NCBI GenBank assembly: GCA_964451365.1
Contig: CAYVIB010000016.1
Coordinates: 1 to 64,000, forward strand
Source: CAYVIB01 sp964451365
Lineage (GTDB): Bacteria > Pseudomonadota > Gammaproteobacteria > Pseudomonadales > Cellvibrionaceae
Direction of reading: 5' to 3'
DNA length: 64,000 bases
The notes below the pieces were generated by a model. That model saw only the letters and a list, made by a program, of their open reading frames with translations, made no database searches and had not been told where the DNA came from. The position numbers were made by a program, and so were the translations under genes. Below are positions 45,600 to 53,810 of the stretch, piece by piece (positions within the stretch are counted from its first letter, which is position 1; each line of letters begins with the position of its first letter).

Positions 45600-47285
45600 A
45601 TGAGCGAAAGTTTCGCAGAACTGTTTGAAGAAAGTTTAAAAACCGTCGATATGGAACCCGGTACCATCGTCACCGGCGTCGTTATCGACATCGACCAGGA
45701 CTGGGTAACCGTCCACGCTGGTCTGAAATCCGAAGGCGTTATTCCCGCCGCACAATTCCTGAATGAAAAAGGCGAATTAAACCTCAGCATTGGCGACGAA
45801 GTGCAGGTTGCACTGGAAACCGTCGAAGATGGCTTTGGGGAAACCCGTCTTTCCCGCGAAAAAGCCAAACGCGCTGAATCCTGGAAAATTTTGGAAGCCG
45901 CCAACGAAGCCGACGAAGTGATCATGGGTGTCATCAATGGCAAGGTAAAAGGTGGTTTCACCGTTGACGTTGCCGGTATCCGTGCCTTCCTGCCCGGTTC
46001 CCTGGTGGACGTCCGCCCGGTGCGCGAGACCACTCACCTGGAAGGTAAAGAGCTTGAATTCAAAGTGATCAAGCTGGACCAAAAACGCAACAACGTGGTT
46101 GTTTCCCGCCGCGCGGTGATGGAGCAATCCAACGTCGAAGAACGCGAAGAACTGCTGGCCAACCTGCAAGAGGGCATGGCGGTCAAGGGTATCGTGAAGA
46201 ACCTGACCGACTACGGTGCCTTCGTCGATCTGGGTGGCGTGGATGGCCTGCTGCACATCACCGACATGGCCTGGAAGCGCATCAAGCATCCGGGTGAAAT
46301 CGTCAACATCGGCGATGAAATTGAAGTAAAAGTGCTGAAGTTCGACCGCGAGCGCAACCGCGTCTCCCTTGGCCTGAAGCAACTGGGCGAAGACCCCTGG
46401 GCCGCGATCAAGGATCGTTACCCCGAAGGTTCCAAGGTCAAGGCGAAAATCACCAACCTTACCGACTACGGCTGCTTTGCCGAAATCGAAGAGGGTGTGG
46501 AAGGCTTGGTGCACGTCTCCGAAATGGACTGGACCAACAAAAACATCCACCCGTCCAAGGTTGTAAACCTGGGCGACGAAGTGGAAGTGATGATCCTGGA
46601 CATCGACGAAGAGCGCCGCCGTATCTCCCTGGGTATCAAGCAGTGCCAGGAAAATCCGTGGGATGCCTTCTCCGCGCAATACGCCAAGGGCGACAAAATT
46701 ACCGGCAAAATCAAATCCATTACTGATTTCGGTATCTTCATCGGCCTGGACGGCGGCATTGACGGCCTGGTTCACCTGTCCGACATCTCCTGGAACGAGC
46801 CCGGCGAAGAAGCTGTGCGGAAGTTCAAGAAGGGCGACGAGCTGGAAACCGTGGTATTGGCCATCGACCCCGAGCGCGAGCGTATCTCCCTGGGTATCAA
46901 GCAGCTTGAGCAGGACCCGTTCTCCGCCTACGTGACCGAGAATGACAAAGGCGCTATCGTGAAGGGCACCGTTAAATCAATTGAAGCCAAGGAAGCGGTT
47001 ATTGTTCTGGCTGAAGACGTGGAAGGCACCCTGAAAGCGTCCGAAATCAGCCGTGACAAAGTGGAAGACGCCCGCAACGCGCTGAAGGAAGGTGACGAGG
47101 TGGAAGCCAAAATCACCAACATCGACCGCAAGAACCGTACACTCATCCTGAGCATTAAAGCCAAGGATGCCGACGACGAAAAAGCGGCGATCAAGGAACA
47201 CAGCGCCAAGCAGGCCGAGCATGCAGCCCCGGCCACCATCGGCGACCTGATCAAGGCGCAGATCGAAAGCCAGGACAAGCAATAA
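45600..47285 (+). CDS. rpsA: 30S ribosomal protein S1
   Basis: 561 residues made of six S1 RNA-binding domains, each with the GxVxxIxxxGxFVxLxG-like pattern, for example VKNLTDYGAFVDLGG and IKSITDFGIFIGLDG. The ATG at 45600 gives MSESFAELFEESL, the standard N-terminus. Recruits structured mRNAs to the 30S subunit. Normally followed directly by ihfB; here a toxin-antitoxin cassette intervenes. Confidence 0.97.
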   Translation: MSESFAELFEESLKTVDMEPGTIVTGVVIDIDQDWVTVHAGLKSEGVIPAAQFLNEKGELNLSIGDEVQVALETVEDGFGETRLSREKAKRAESWKILEAANEADEVIMGVINGKVKGGFTVDVAGIRAFLPGSLVDVRPVRETTHLEGKELEFKVIKLDQKRNNVVVSRRAVMEQSNVEEREELLANLQEGMAVKGIVKNLTDYGAFVDLGGVDGLLHITDMAWKRIKHPGEIVNIGDEIEVKVLKFDRERNRVSLGLKQLGEDPWAAIKDRYPEGSKVKAKITNLTDYGCFAEIEEGVEGLVHVSEMDWTNKNIHPSKVVNLGDEVEVMILDIDEERRRISLGIKQCQENPWDAFSAQYAKGDKITGKIKSITDFGIFIGLDGGIDGLVHLSDISWNEPGEEAVRKFKKGDELETVVLAIDPERERISLGIKQLEQDPFSAYVTENDKGAIVKGTVKSIEAKEAVIVLAEDVEGTLKASEISRDKVEDARNALKEGDEVEAKITNIDRKNRTLILSIKAKDADDEKAAIKEHSAKQAEHAAPATIGDLIKAQIESQDKQ

Positions 47286-47310
47286 GCCCCGGCTTTTATC
47301 AAACCTCCTA

Positions 47311-47338
47311 AAAGCGGCCCCAGTGGCCGTTTTTTTTA
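47311..47338 (+). terminator. Rho-independent terminator of rpsA
   Basis: CGGCC-CCAGT-GGCCG followed by eight T. Confidence 0.85.
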
Positions 47339-47355
47339 CGTCTTCTCACCGGCCC

Positions 47356-47399
47356 GTAGTCGGGTAAGCGATGGTCCGACACTTCGGGCACCACCCGCC
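47356..47399 (+). repeat. GTAG-family repeat, left flank of TA cassette
   Basis: GTAGTCGGGTAAGCGATGG then TCCGACACTTCGGGCA then CCACCCGCC. From CGGGTAAG onward it differs from the copy at 48010 at a single base. Confidence 0.9.
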
Positions 47400-47448
47400 G
47401 TATTCCCATCAAGCAGCCAATATGTTAGCCTCCATTAGCAGCGTTAAA

Positions 47449-47463
47449 CATTGTTAAACAATG
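47449..47463 (+). promoter_or_regulatory. Candidate antitoxin operator
   Basis: CATTGTT-A-AACAATG is a perfect 7-bp inverted repeat nine bases before the antitoxin start, overlapping its leader. Ribbon-helix-helix antitoxins usually repress their own operon through such sites. Confidence 0.6.
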
Positions 47464-47471
47464 GTGAATAT

Positions 47472-47735
47472 ATGTTAGGTATAAGATTGGATGAGCAGTT
47501 GGAGCGACGACTAAATGCCCTCGCCGAAAAAACACACCGATCCAAAAGCTATATTGCCAAAGAGGCGTTAAAACGGTATCTGGAGCAGGAGGAAATTAAC
47601 GAACACGAGAAGCAATTGGCTTTTTCCCGATGGGAGCGCTATCAGGAGACCGGTGATACAATCAGTCATGATCAGGTAGTCGATTGGCTGGATACCTGGG
47701 GTTCGGACGAGGAGAAACCGTGCCCTGTGAAATAG
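47472..47735 (+). CDS. Ribbon-helix-helix antitoxin
   Basis: 87 residues from the ATG at 47472; an upstream TTG at 47451 overlaps the operator palindrome. N-terminal RHH fold: MLGIRLDEQLERRLNALAE then KSYIAKEALKRYLEQEE. The acidic C-terminus (DWLDTWGSDEE) is expected to wrap the toxin. The gene overlaps the toxin gene by 16 bases. Fits RelB/ParD/CopG-type antitoxins; the exact class is not fixed by sequence alone. Confidence 0.88.
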   Translation: MLGIRLDEQLERRLNALAEKTHRSKSYIAKEALKRYLEQEEINEHEKQLAFSRWERYQETGDTISHDQVVDWLDTWGSDEEKPCPVK

Positions 47736-48013
47736 CCTGGTTGCCAGACGCCGTAAAGGATTTGGCGCGATTAAGGGATTTTATTCAGGAGAAGAATCCC
47801 GCTGCGGCATTTCGGGCTGCGGAAAAAATAAAAGAAGCGACAGTGGTGTTATCGGAAAACCCGGAAGCAGGAAAACCTGTCGAAGGAGCTTTACCTTTTA
47901 GAGACCTTTTTATCCCATTTGGAATTGGCAACTACATATTGCGCTACCGCCAGGATGGCAGCCGGATATTTATAGTCCGCATTCGACATAGCAGGGAGGA
48001 AAATTTCCTGTAG
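47720..48013 (+). CDS. RelE/ParE-superfamily toxin
   Basis: 97 residues from the GTG at 47720, with AGGAG seven bases upstream inside the antitoxin gene. Motifs: IAWLPDAVKDLARLRDFI, AEKIKEATVVLSENPEAGKPV, DLFIPFGIGNYILRYR and the end FIVRIRHSREENF. The absence of a clear RelE-type basic triad and the RxRHxRE tail favour ParE-like (gyrase-directed) toxins; this is a family-level guess. Its stop TAG is supplied by the right flanking repeat. Confidence 0.88.
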   Translation: MPCEIAWLPDAVKDLARLRDFIQEKNPAAAFRAAEKIKEATVVLSENPEAGKPVEGALPFRDLFIPFGIGNYILRYRQDGSRIFIVRIRHSREENFL

Positions 48014-48054
48014 GCCGGGTAAGCGATGGTCCGACACTTCGGGCGCCACCCGCC
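48010..48054 (+). repeat. GTAG-family repeat, right flank of TA cassette
   Basis: GTAGGCCGGGTAAGCGATGG then TCCGACACTTCGGGCG then CCACCCGCC. Same orientation as the left copy; its TAG is the toxin stop. Confidence 0.9.
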
Positions 48055-48242
48055 AATTTCCACCATATTATTGATTTAATTGGATTTTTCTCTTTTATCC
48101 GCGACAAAAGTATTGTATAACAACGACTTGCAACAAAAAGGTCGTATGGAATCTGTGTAACGCCGGTAACACAATGATAACTCCCGCCTTTTGGTCTATT
48201 ATCAAGGATGTTTAGCGCGTTACACCGCAGAAGTGGATAACT

Positions 48243-48536
48243 ATGACAAAATCCGAGCTAATCGAGCGCATCGCCGAAAAACAAGACCAGTTATCGGCAA
48301 AGGACATTGAGCTGGCGGTAAAGCTCGTTATTGAATATATGTCCCAATGCCTGGCAACGGGCAATCGCATAGAAATCCGGGGTTTTGGCAGCTTTTCCCT
48401 GCATTACCGGGCTCCCCGGACTGGAAGAAACCCAAAAACCGGCGAATCCGTCACCCTCGACGGGAAATATGTGCCACACTTTAAACCGGGTAAGGAAATG
48501 CGGGACAGGGTAAACGAAAGCCTGCAAAACGAATAA
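48243..48536 (+). CDS. ihfB: Integration host factor subunit beta
   Basis: DNA-bending protein subunit. The 97 residues start MTKSELIERIAEKQDQLSAKDIE and contain IEIRGFGSFSLHYR and the DNA-arm GRNPKTGESV. Separated from rpsA by the toxin-antitoxin cassette and followed by the polysaccharide locus, as ihfB/himD is in P. aeruginosa. Confidence 0.96.
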   Translation: MTKSELIERIAEKQDQLSAKDIELAVKLVIEYMSQCLATGNRIEIRGFGSFSLHYRAPRTGRNPKTGESVTLDGKYVPHFKPGKEMRDRVNESLQNE

Positions 48537-48649
48537 TTAACAAAAATAATAATAAAAAAGGCCAATTAGGCAGCCGATAAATTGCTTCCGAACGCCTCAC
48601 ACAAGTATTCCGATACATTTTTAAACAGATTCTGATGTGAGAGAGCGCT

Positions 48650-48655
48650 TATAAT
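48650..48655 (+). promoter_or_regulatory. TATAAT box upstream of manC/algA
   Basis: A perfect -10 hexamer stands 80 bases before the GTG of the next gene in the ihfB-manC spacer; no good -35 box is seen at 16-18 bases. Confidence 0.4.
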
Positions 48656-48735
48656 GCCGCGCTTTCAGTGCATACATAAGAGTTATAACATTGTGCCGTG
48701 ACTACAGTGGTTCTTGAAGACATCCAGGCAAGTCA

Positions 48736-50124
48736 GTGAGTGACGTTATTCCAATAATTTTGTCCGGAGGGGATGGGTCCCGTTTGTGGCCAAAATCGCG
48801 TAAGGCGTACCCCAAGCAGCTGCACAAGCTCTATGGTGAATACACGATGCTGCAACACACGGCGAACCGTGTGAGGCAGTATGATCACCTGATCGTGGTG
48901 TGCAATGAAGAGCAGCGTTTTATGGTTGCTCAGCAACTTGCCGAAGTGCGTGATGTAAAAGCGGACATACTGTTGGAACCCGCCAGCCGCAACACCGCAC
49001 CGGCCATCGCCGCGGCAGCTTTATTTGCGAAACAAAAATATGGTGCAACCAAACTTCTGGTGTTACCTGCTGACCACCTGATCAAGGATTACGCTGCATT
49101 TGATTTGTCGGTGAAGATCGGGATGGGCCGCGCTGACAAAGGCTGGCTTGTCACTTTTGGTGTGGTACCGCAACAACCAGAGACGGGTTTTGGCTACATA
49201 CAAATGGAAAAAGTGGAGGACCAGGGCGGCTCCCGTGTCGTTAAATTTGTGGAAAAGCCGGACCAAAAAACAGCCGAAACCTACCTGGAAGATGGCGGCT
49301 ACCTGTGGAACAGCGGCATGTTTACTCTGCCGGTTGATGTGCTGTTTGATGAACTGGAAAGGCTAAACGCCGATTGGTTGAATTATTGCTGGCAATCGGT
49401 CGTTAATGCCACCAGGGATCTGGATTTCATCCGTCTGGAGCGGGAAAGCTTCGAAAAGTGCAGGAACATTTCCATTGACTATGCCTTGATGGAGCAAACG
49501 GAAAAGGCCTGGGTTGTCCCCTTGGATGCTGGTTGGAGCGACCTGGGAAGCTGGGAGGCATTGTGGGAGGCCAGTGAGAAAGATGGAAACGGCAATGCCC
49601 GGTTCGGCGATGCTTTTATAAAAGAATGCAGCAATTCCTACGTCCATTCGGAAAGCAGACTGGTTACCGCTGTTGGTATGGAAGATGTCGTTATCGTCGA
49701 TTCGGCGGATGCGCTGTTGGTGGCGAATAAAAGCCAGACCCAAAACGTAAAAGATATTGTTGAATGGCTAAAAGCCAATCATCGCTCAGAGCACCAGAAC
49801 CACCGGCAACTCTACAAGCCATGGGGTAGTGTGGACGTTATTGATAAAGGGGAAGGGTACCAGGTAAACCGCATAGAAGTTGATCCTGGCGCCAGTTTAT
49901 CCCTGCAAATGCACCAGCATAGGGCGGAACACTGGGTGGTGTTAAAGGGAATGGCGAAAGTGGAGCATGATGGCAACAGTTTGTTAGTTGGCGAAAACGA
50001 GTCTATATATATAACGCGTCGCGTAAAGCATCGTTTATCGAACCCCGGCAAAGAGCCCCTGGTGATAATCGAGGTTCAAACGGGCGATTACCTGGATGAA
50101 GAGGACATAGTGCGATTTAGCTAG
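48736..50124 (+). CDS. Mannose-1-phosphate guanylyltransferase / mannose-6-phosphate isomerase
   Basis: Makes GDP-mannose, precursor for mannose, fucose or rhamnose units. The GTG start gives 462 residues. The nucleotidyl loop reads ILSGGDGSRLWPKSRKAYPKQ, a variant of the usual GGSGTRLWPLSR. LPADHLIKD, FVEKPD and the C-terminal cupin isomerase part (KPWGSVDVID, LSLQMHQHRAEHWVVL) are present. The family is ManC/AlgA/CpsB; which name applies is not resolvable. No GDP-mannose dehydratase gene is in the window. Confidence 0.92.
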   Translation: MSDVIPIILSGGDGSRLWPKSRKAYPKQLHKLYGEYTMLQHTANRVRQYDHLIVVCNEEQRFMVAQQLAEVRDVKADILLEPASRNTAPAIAAAALFAKQKYGATKLLVLPADHLIKDYAAFDLSVKIGMGRADKGWLVTFGVVPQQPETGFGYIQMEKVEDQGGSRVVKFVEKPDQKTAETYLEDGGYLWNSGMFTLPVDVLFDELERLNADWLNYCWQSVVNATRDLDFIRLERESFEKCRNISIDYALMEQTEKAWVVPLDAGWSDLGSWEALWEASEKDGNGNARFGDAFIKECSNSYVHSESRLVTAVGMEDVVIVDSADALLVANKSQTQNVKDIVEWLKANHRSEHQNHRQLYKPWGSVDVIDKGEGYQVNRIEVDPGASLSLQMHQHRAEHWVVLKGMAKVEHDGNSLLVGENESIYITRRVKHRLSNPGKEPLVIIEVQTGDYLDEEDIVRFS

Positions 50125-50540
50125 ACTGTTATCTGGCTATTCGAAGCCAAAGCGTGATGTGGCTGTCTTTCCAGTGGCGCCTACAGGGAGGTTGTGATGC
50201 GGCAGATCCGAAGGTACATAGGCTGGCACCAACCGGCCAGAGGTCCGACGTTTCGGATGTCAAAGCCGAACAACTGGAATCCAGGTGTCCATTGTCGTCA
50301 TTCCGGCGGCGCCTACACGGATGTGGGTGGTAGAGCATTGCAGGGGCCGAAGCCGAGGCTCGGAATCCGGAAGTAAGGCTGAAATTAAGGTGTCAGGCTA
50401 GGCACCAGCTAAAGCCAAAAAGCTAAAAAAATCAGGCACTTTATTAACATTTTTATAACAAATGCGTCGCGTAATAAGCTATACTCGCGGCCGCCGAAAT
50501 ATAGACTTGGAACACGGAAAAACAGAACTGGAGCACGTGA
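50125..50540. other. 416-base spacer with repeat debris
   Basis: No gene is supported. It contains fragments of dispersed repeats: CGTCATTCCGGCGGCGCC (around 50296) and a related GGCGCCTACAGGGAGG (around 50174). The 120 bases before wecA are AT-rich and likely carry its promoter. Confidence 0.55.
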
Positions 50541-51599
50541 ATGGAACTGGGATTTGGAATACTGGCGGTATCTTTTGTAGTGGCGTTCGCCGTAGTCAGG
50601 ATGTTAAAACCCATAGCGTATTTAGTCGATCTGGTGGACAAACCAGGTGGCCGCAAACACCATGAAGGGGTTATCCCGCTCATTGGAGGAATCGCGATTT
50701 ACTCCAGTGTCTGCATCACCACGTTCCTTTTTATTGATCAGCCGATTTTTATCCGGCTTTTCCTTCTCGCTGGTGGGCTCATAGTTTTTATGGGAAGCGT
50801 GGATGATCGTTATGAGTTAAGTGCTCGGTTTCGGCTTATAGGCCAATTTCTTGTGTCTTGTATATTTGTGTATGGCCTGGATGTTCACATAGAAAGTTTT
50901 GGGAATCTCTTTGGTTTTGGCGATCTTAATCCCGGCTGGCTTGGTTATCCTCTGGCAGTGTTGTCGCTTATGGGAGTGGTTAACGCCATGAATATGCTGG
51001 ATGGGATGGATGGCTTAGTTGGGTCTATATCCATGGTTAGCGTTATCGGGCTTGTCGGTTTATTTGGATCCAACGGAGATGCCACATTCCAGTTGCTATG
51101 TTTGGCTTTTATTGGCGCTACTAGTGCATTTCTCATATTTAACATTTGGGGAAGCCCAGTTCGATCATTCAATAAAGTATTTATGGGGGATGCCGGTAGC
51201 ATGTTTTTAGGGCTTTCACTTGGCGTGCTGCTCATTGAGGGGTCTCAAAAAGAAATTGGAGCTTTTTCTCCAGTAGTGGCTTTATGGTTTGTGTTGCTGC
51301 CTATGACTGACATGTTCACCATTATGTACCGTCGGATAAAAAGGGGCCGTTCTCCTATGGATCCTGATAGGACCCATATTCATCACATAATTATGAGAGC
51401 CGGATTTTCTGGTAAGCAAACCTTGTACATGATGGTTCTTATGCAAGCAATCTTTGTTGCCGTTGGTATCAGCATGATGAAGTATGGTTTACCTGATTGG
51501 TTTTCCTTTTTGTTGGCTTTGGTTTTCATTGTGATATATCAGATGTTAATGAAAAGGTCTTGGAGGTTTATTCGCTGGACGCGAAGACGTTTCGCATAA
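50541..51599 (+). CDS. wecA: WecA-type undecaprenyl-phosphate GlcNAc-1-phosphate transferase
   Basis: Integral membrane enzyme that starts O-antigen or ECA-type repeat units on undecaprenyl phosphate. It has 352 residues and about ten or eleven hydrophobic segments. Signature motifs: DDRYELSARFR, NAMNMLDGMDGLVG, NKVFMGDAGSMFLG and the HIHH loop RTHIHHIIM. GGAGCACGTGA precedes the ATG. The sugar donor (UDP-GlcNAc or a related HexNAc) cannot be fixed by sequence. Confidence 0.92.
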   Translation: MELGFGILAVSFVVAFAVVRMLKPIAYLVDLVDKPGGRKHHEGVIPLIGGIAIYSSVCITTFLFIDQPIFIRLFLLAGGLIVFMGSVDDRYELSARFRLIGQFLVSCIFVYGLDVHIESFGNLFGFGDLNPGWLGYPLAVLSLMGVVNAMNMLDGMDGLVGSISMVSVIGLVGLFGSNGDATFQLLCLAFIGATSAFLIFNIWGSPVRSFNKVFMGDAGSMFLGLSLGVLLIEGSQKEIGAFSPVVALWFVLLPMTDMFTIMYRRIKRGRSPMDPDRTHIHHIIMRAGFSGKQTLYMMVLMQAIFVAVGISMMKYGLPDWFSFLLALVFIVIYQMLMKRSWRFIRWTRRRFA

Positions 51600-51752
51600 A
51601 GCGGTATTGGGTGGAATATTCTTTACTAATAAGATTCGTGCCGTAGCGAAGTAGCCAAGTTGGCTTACATGTTTTGATATCAATTATCTGCTTTAGCGAA
51701 TTCTATACAGCTACCGTTCATAATTACCTTTGCTTAAAAAGCGCAACCTAAA

Positions 51753-52763
51753 ATGCCGACAAAAGATTCAACGAGCGACTTTCCACCGCAAAATCAATTG
51801 CCTCCTCAGTATTATCAGCTATATTCTGTTAGACCCCCTGTTCAGGATGAAATTGATTTGCGTGAGCTTTGGCAGGTTGTTTGGCAAGGTAAATGGATAA
51901 TTATTGCGATAACTTTTTTGTTTGCATTGGGAGCGGTGATTCTCTCTCTTTCTCTACCTAATTTATATCAGTCAAAAACTTTGCTCGCGCCTTCAGAGGA
52001 AGCTCAAGGGGGGGGGTTATCGGGAATGGCGGGCAAGCTTGGTGGATTGGCGTCTTTGGCGGGCATTAATCTGGGCAATTCTGGCGGTCAAAATAAAGTA
52101 GATATAGCCATAGAAGTACTCAAATCTCGCCAATTTGTTTCAGATTTTATTAATAAGTATGATTTATTACCTGCATTGATGGCTGTCGATGGCTGGGACC
52201 GCAGTACAGGTGAAGTGCGTTATGATCCTGATATTTATGACAAGGATAAAAAGCAGTGGGTTAGAGAGGTAAAGCCCCCAAAAAAAGCAGAGCCTTCGAG
52301 TTGGGAAGCCTATGAGGAGTTTAAAAACGTTTTGGCGGTATCCAAGGATGAAAAAACGGGCTTTGTCACGATTGCAGTTGAACATTACTCGCCAGTTGTC
52401 GCACAGCGGTGGACGCAGTTGCTGGTGAAGGAAATTAACGAGGTGGTCAGAAAAAAAGATGTTGATGAGGCACAGAGAAGTATAAGCTATCTCCAGGAGA
52501 AGATGTCGCAAGTACCTCTGGCTGAGATGCGAAATGTTTTTTATCAGCTCATTGAGGAACAAACCAAAACTATCATGCTTGCTGAGGTGCGAGATGAGTA
52601 TATTTTCTCCACCATTGACCCACCCGTTGTGCCGGAAGAAAAGGCTAAGCCAAAAAGGGCTCTTATTTGTATTCTCGGTACCTTGATTGGTGGGATGCTG
52701 GCCATTATGGCTGTTTTTATTCGGCACTTTATATGTGAGGGGCGCAGTCGAACTGACGTTTAG
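51753..52763 (+). CDS. wzz: Wzz-type chain-length determinant
   Basis: Polysaccharide co-polymerase of 336 residues. Two transmembrane helices (about 48-70 and 303-326) flank a periplasmic domain with coiled-coil (about 215-270). The motif EIDLRELWQVVWQGKW precedes TM1, and the Pro-rich DPPVVPEEKAKPKR precedes TM2. There is no cytosolic kinase domain. Codon and base use turn AT-rich here, continuing to 61.6 kb. Confidence 0.9.
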   Translation: MPTKDSTSDFPPQNQLPPQYYQLYSVRPPVQDEIDLRELWQVVWQGKWIIIAITFLFALGAVILSLSLPNLYQSKTLLAPSEEAQGGGLSGMAGKLGGLASLAGINLGNSGGQNKVDIAIEVLKSRQFVSDFINKYDLLPALMAVDGWDRSTGEVRYDPDIYDKDKKQWVREVKPPKKAEPSSWEAYEEFKNVLAVSKDEKTGFVTIAVEHYSPVVAQRWTQLLVKEINEVVRKKDVDEAQRSISYLQEKMSQVPLAEMRNVFYQLIEEQTKTIMLAEVRDEYIFSTIDPPVVPEEKAKPKRALICILGTLIGGMLAIMAVFIRHFICEGRSRTDV

Positions 52764-53393
52764 TTTGAGACGCGACAGCCTTGTGCATTCCGAATGCGTG
52801 GTCGAGAAATTGAAGTCTTCTAAGTAGTCAAAGTGCTTAGAGTTGCTATAGTAGTTAACGCAGTATGTGTTGAGCGGATCGACTAAGCTTGGGGTTTTCA
52901 CAAATAAGTTAATTGCCACAAAAATTCATGGCATTAACAAAACCGTTGATCGCTAAACATCGCAGTTAGCGATACACATTGTTTCATTAAATGAACGCTA
53001 CCTGAGCATCTGCTTTTAGCTACAGATTCAAAGATCGTTTATTTTTAATCTGATATTGTTCCAGTGCTCCTGCTCGACAGATATGCTATCTGACTCCTTT
53101 TGGTCCTAATCGAGTGCCATTCATTACAGGCTTCTAAAAGTACTTGAACCAGTATTTTTAACTCATTACTATGTGTTCATCTTGTGAACATTTCTTTGTA
53201 TGGCTTGTTGTTGACGTATATTTGGAATAACTGGTCGTAAGAATGCAATGGGGTCAATTGCTAGATATTTTAACTGTACATAGAAGCAGGATAAGGAGAT
53301 ATGTAAGTTGTAATAGTATGTTGAGGGCGGTGGCTTTATTGCAACTGATTATTGTTCACCTGGTTTTGATAAGTAGCTGATCGACACGATATT
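52764..53393 (+). promoter_or_regulatory. 630-base AT-rich leader of the O-antigen operon
   Basis: No gene is found on either strand. It contains an 8-bp inverted repeat ATCGCTAA (52949-52956) / TTAGCGAT (52966-52973) and an ops-like GGCGGTGGCTTT near its end. A long untranslated leader fits operons controlled by antitermination. AAGGAG at about 53294 is not followed by a usable gene. Confidence 0.55.
53328..53339 (+). promoter_or_regulatory. ops-like element
   Basis: GGCGGTGGCTTT matches the RfaH-recruiting ops consensus GGCGGTAGCGTG at 9 of 12 positions and lies 55 bases before the first gene of the AT-rich operon, the expected place. The full JUMPstart sequence was not seen. Confidence 0.35.
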
Positions 53394-53714
53394 ATGTTGA
53401 CTGATGAATACCGCTATAAGATCCTAAAGGCATTAGAGGCTAACCCGTGCGTAAGCCAGCGCGACCTAGTAAAGCAGCTTGATATTAGTTTAGGTAAAGT
53501 AAATTACTGCCTGAAGATGCTCATGGATGTAGGCGCACTAAAAGCGGAAGGTTACAGGTCGTGTAGGCGTGGCTGTGCCTATACTGTTACAGCGAAAGGT
53601 ATTCGAGAAAGAGCTGAAGCTGCTGCACGACTTCTTGCGAGCAGATTATCTGAATATGAAGCGCTAGCTTCAGAAATTGAATCTCTAAAAAGTGAGGTAA
53701 GCTTGTCCCGATAA
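53394..53714 (+). CDS. MarR-family EPS-associated transcriptional regulator
   Basis: 106-residue winged-helix protein found at the head of many EPS/O-antigen clusters. MLTDEYRYKILKALEANP and QRDLVKQLDISLGKVNYCLKML form the helix-turn-helix; the wing includes AYTVTAKGIRERA; the C-terminus is a coiled coil (EYEALASEIESLKSEV). Likely controls the operon that follows; no binding site could be assigned. Confidence 0.85.
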   Translation: MLTDEYRYKILKALEANPCVSQRDLVKQLDISLGKVNYCLKMLMDVGALKAEGYRSCRRGCAYTVTAKGIRERAEAAARLLASRLSEYEALASEIESLKSEVSLSR

Positions 53715-53810
53715 TTAGCTGTGTTGAAACTAATTTCGATGTATGTACTAGATTGGTGTTGCGAGAAGGTCTGTGTATGACAATGGACAATAAACGTTGG
53801 AAATTTTTTT

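Noticed and set aside
45777..46775. 332-codon frame antisense to rpsA
   Set aside because: Shadow of a highly expressed gene with strong codon bias; product is repetitive because S1 domains repeat.
52167..52919. 250-codon minus-strand frame over wzz and its 3' spacer
   Set aside because: Antisense to a clear Wzz; translation shows no domain and atypical composition.
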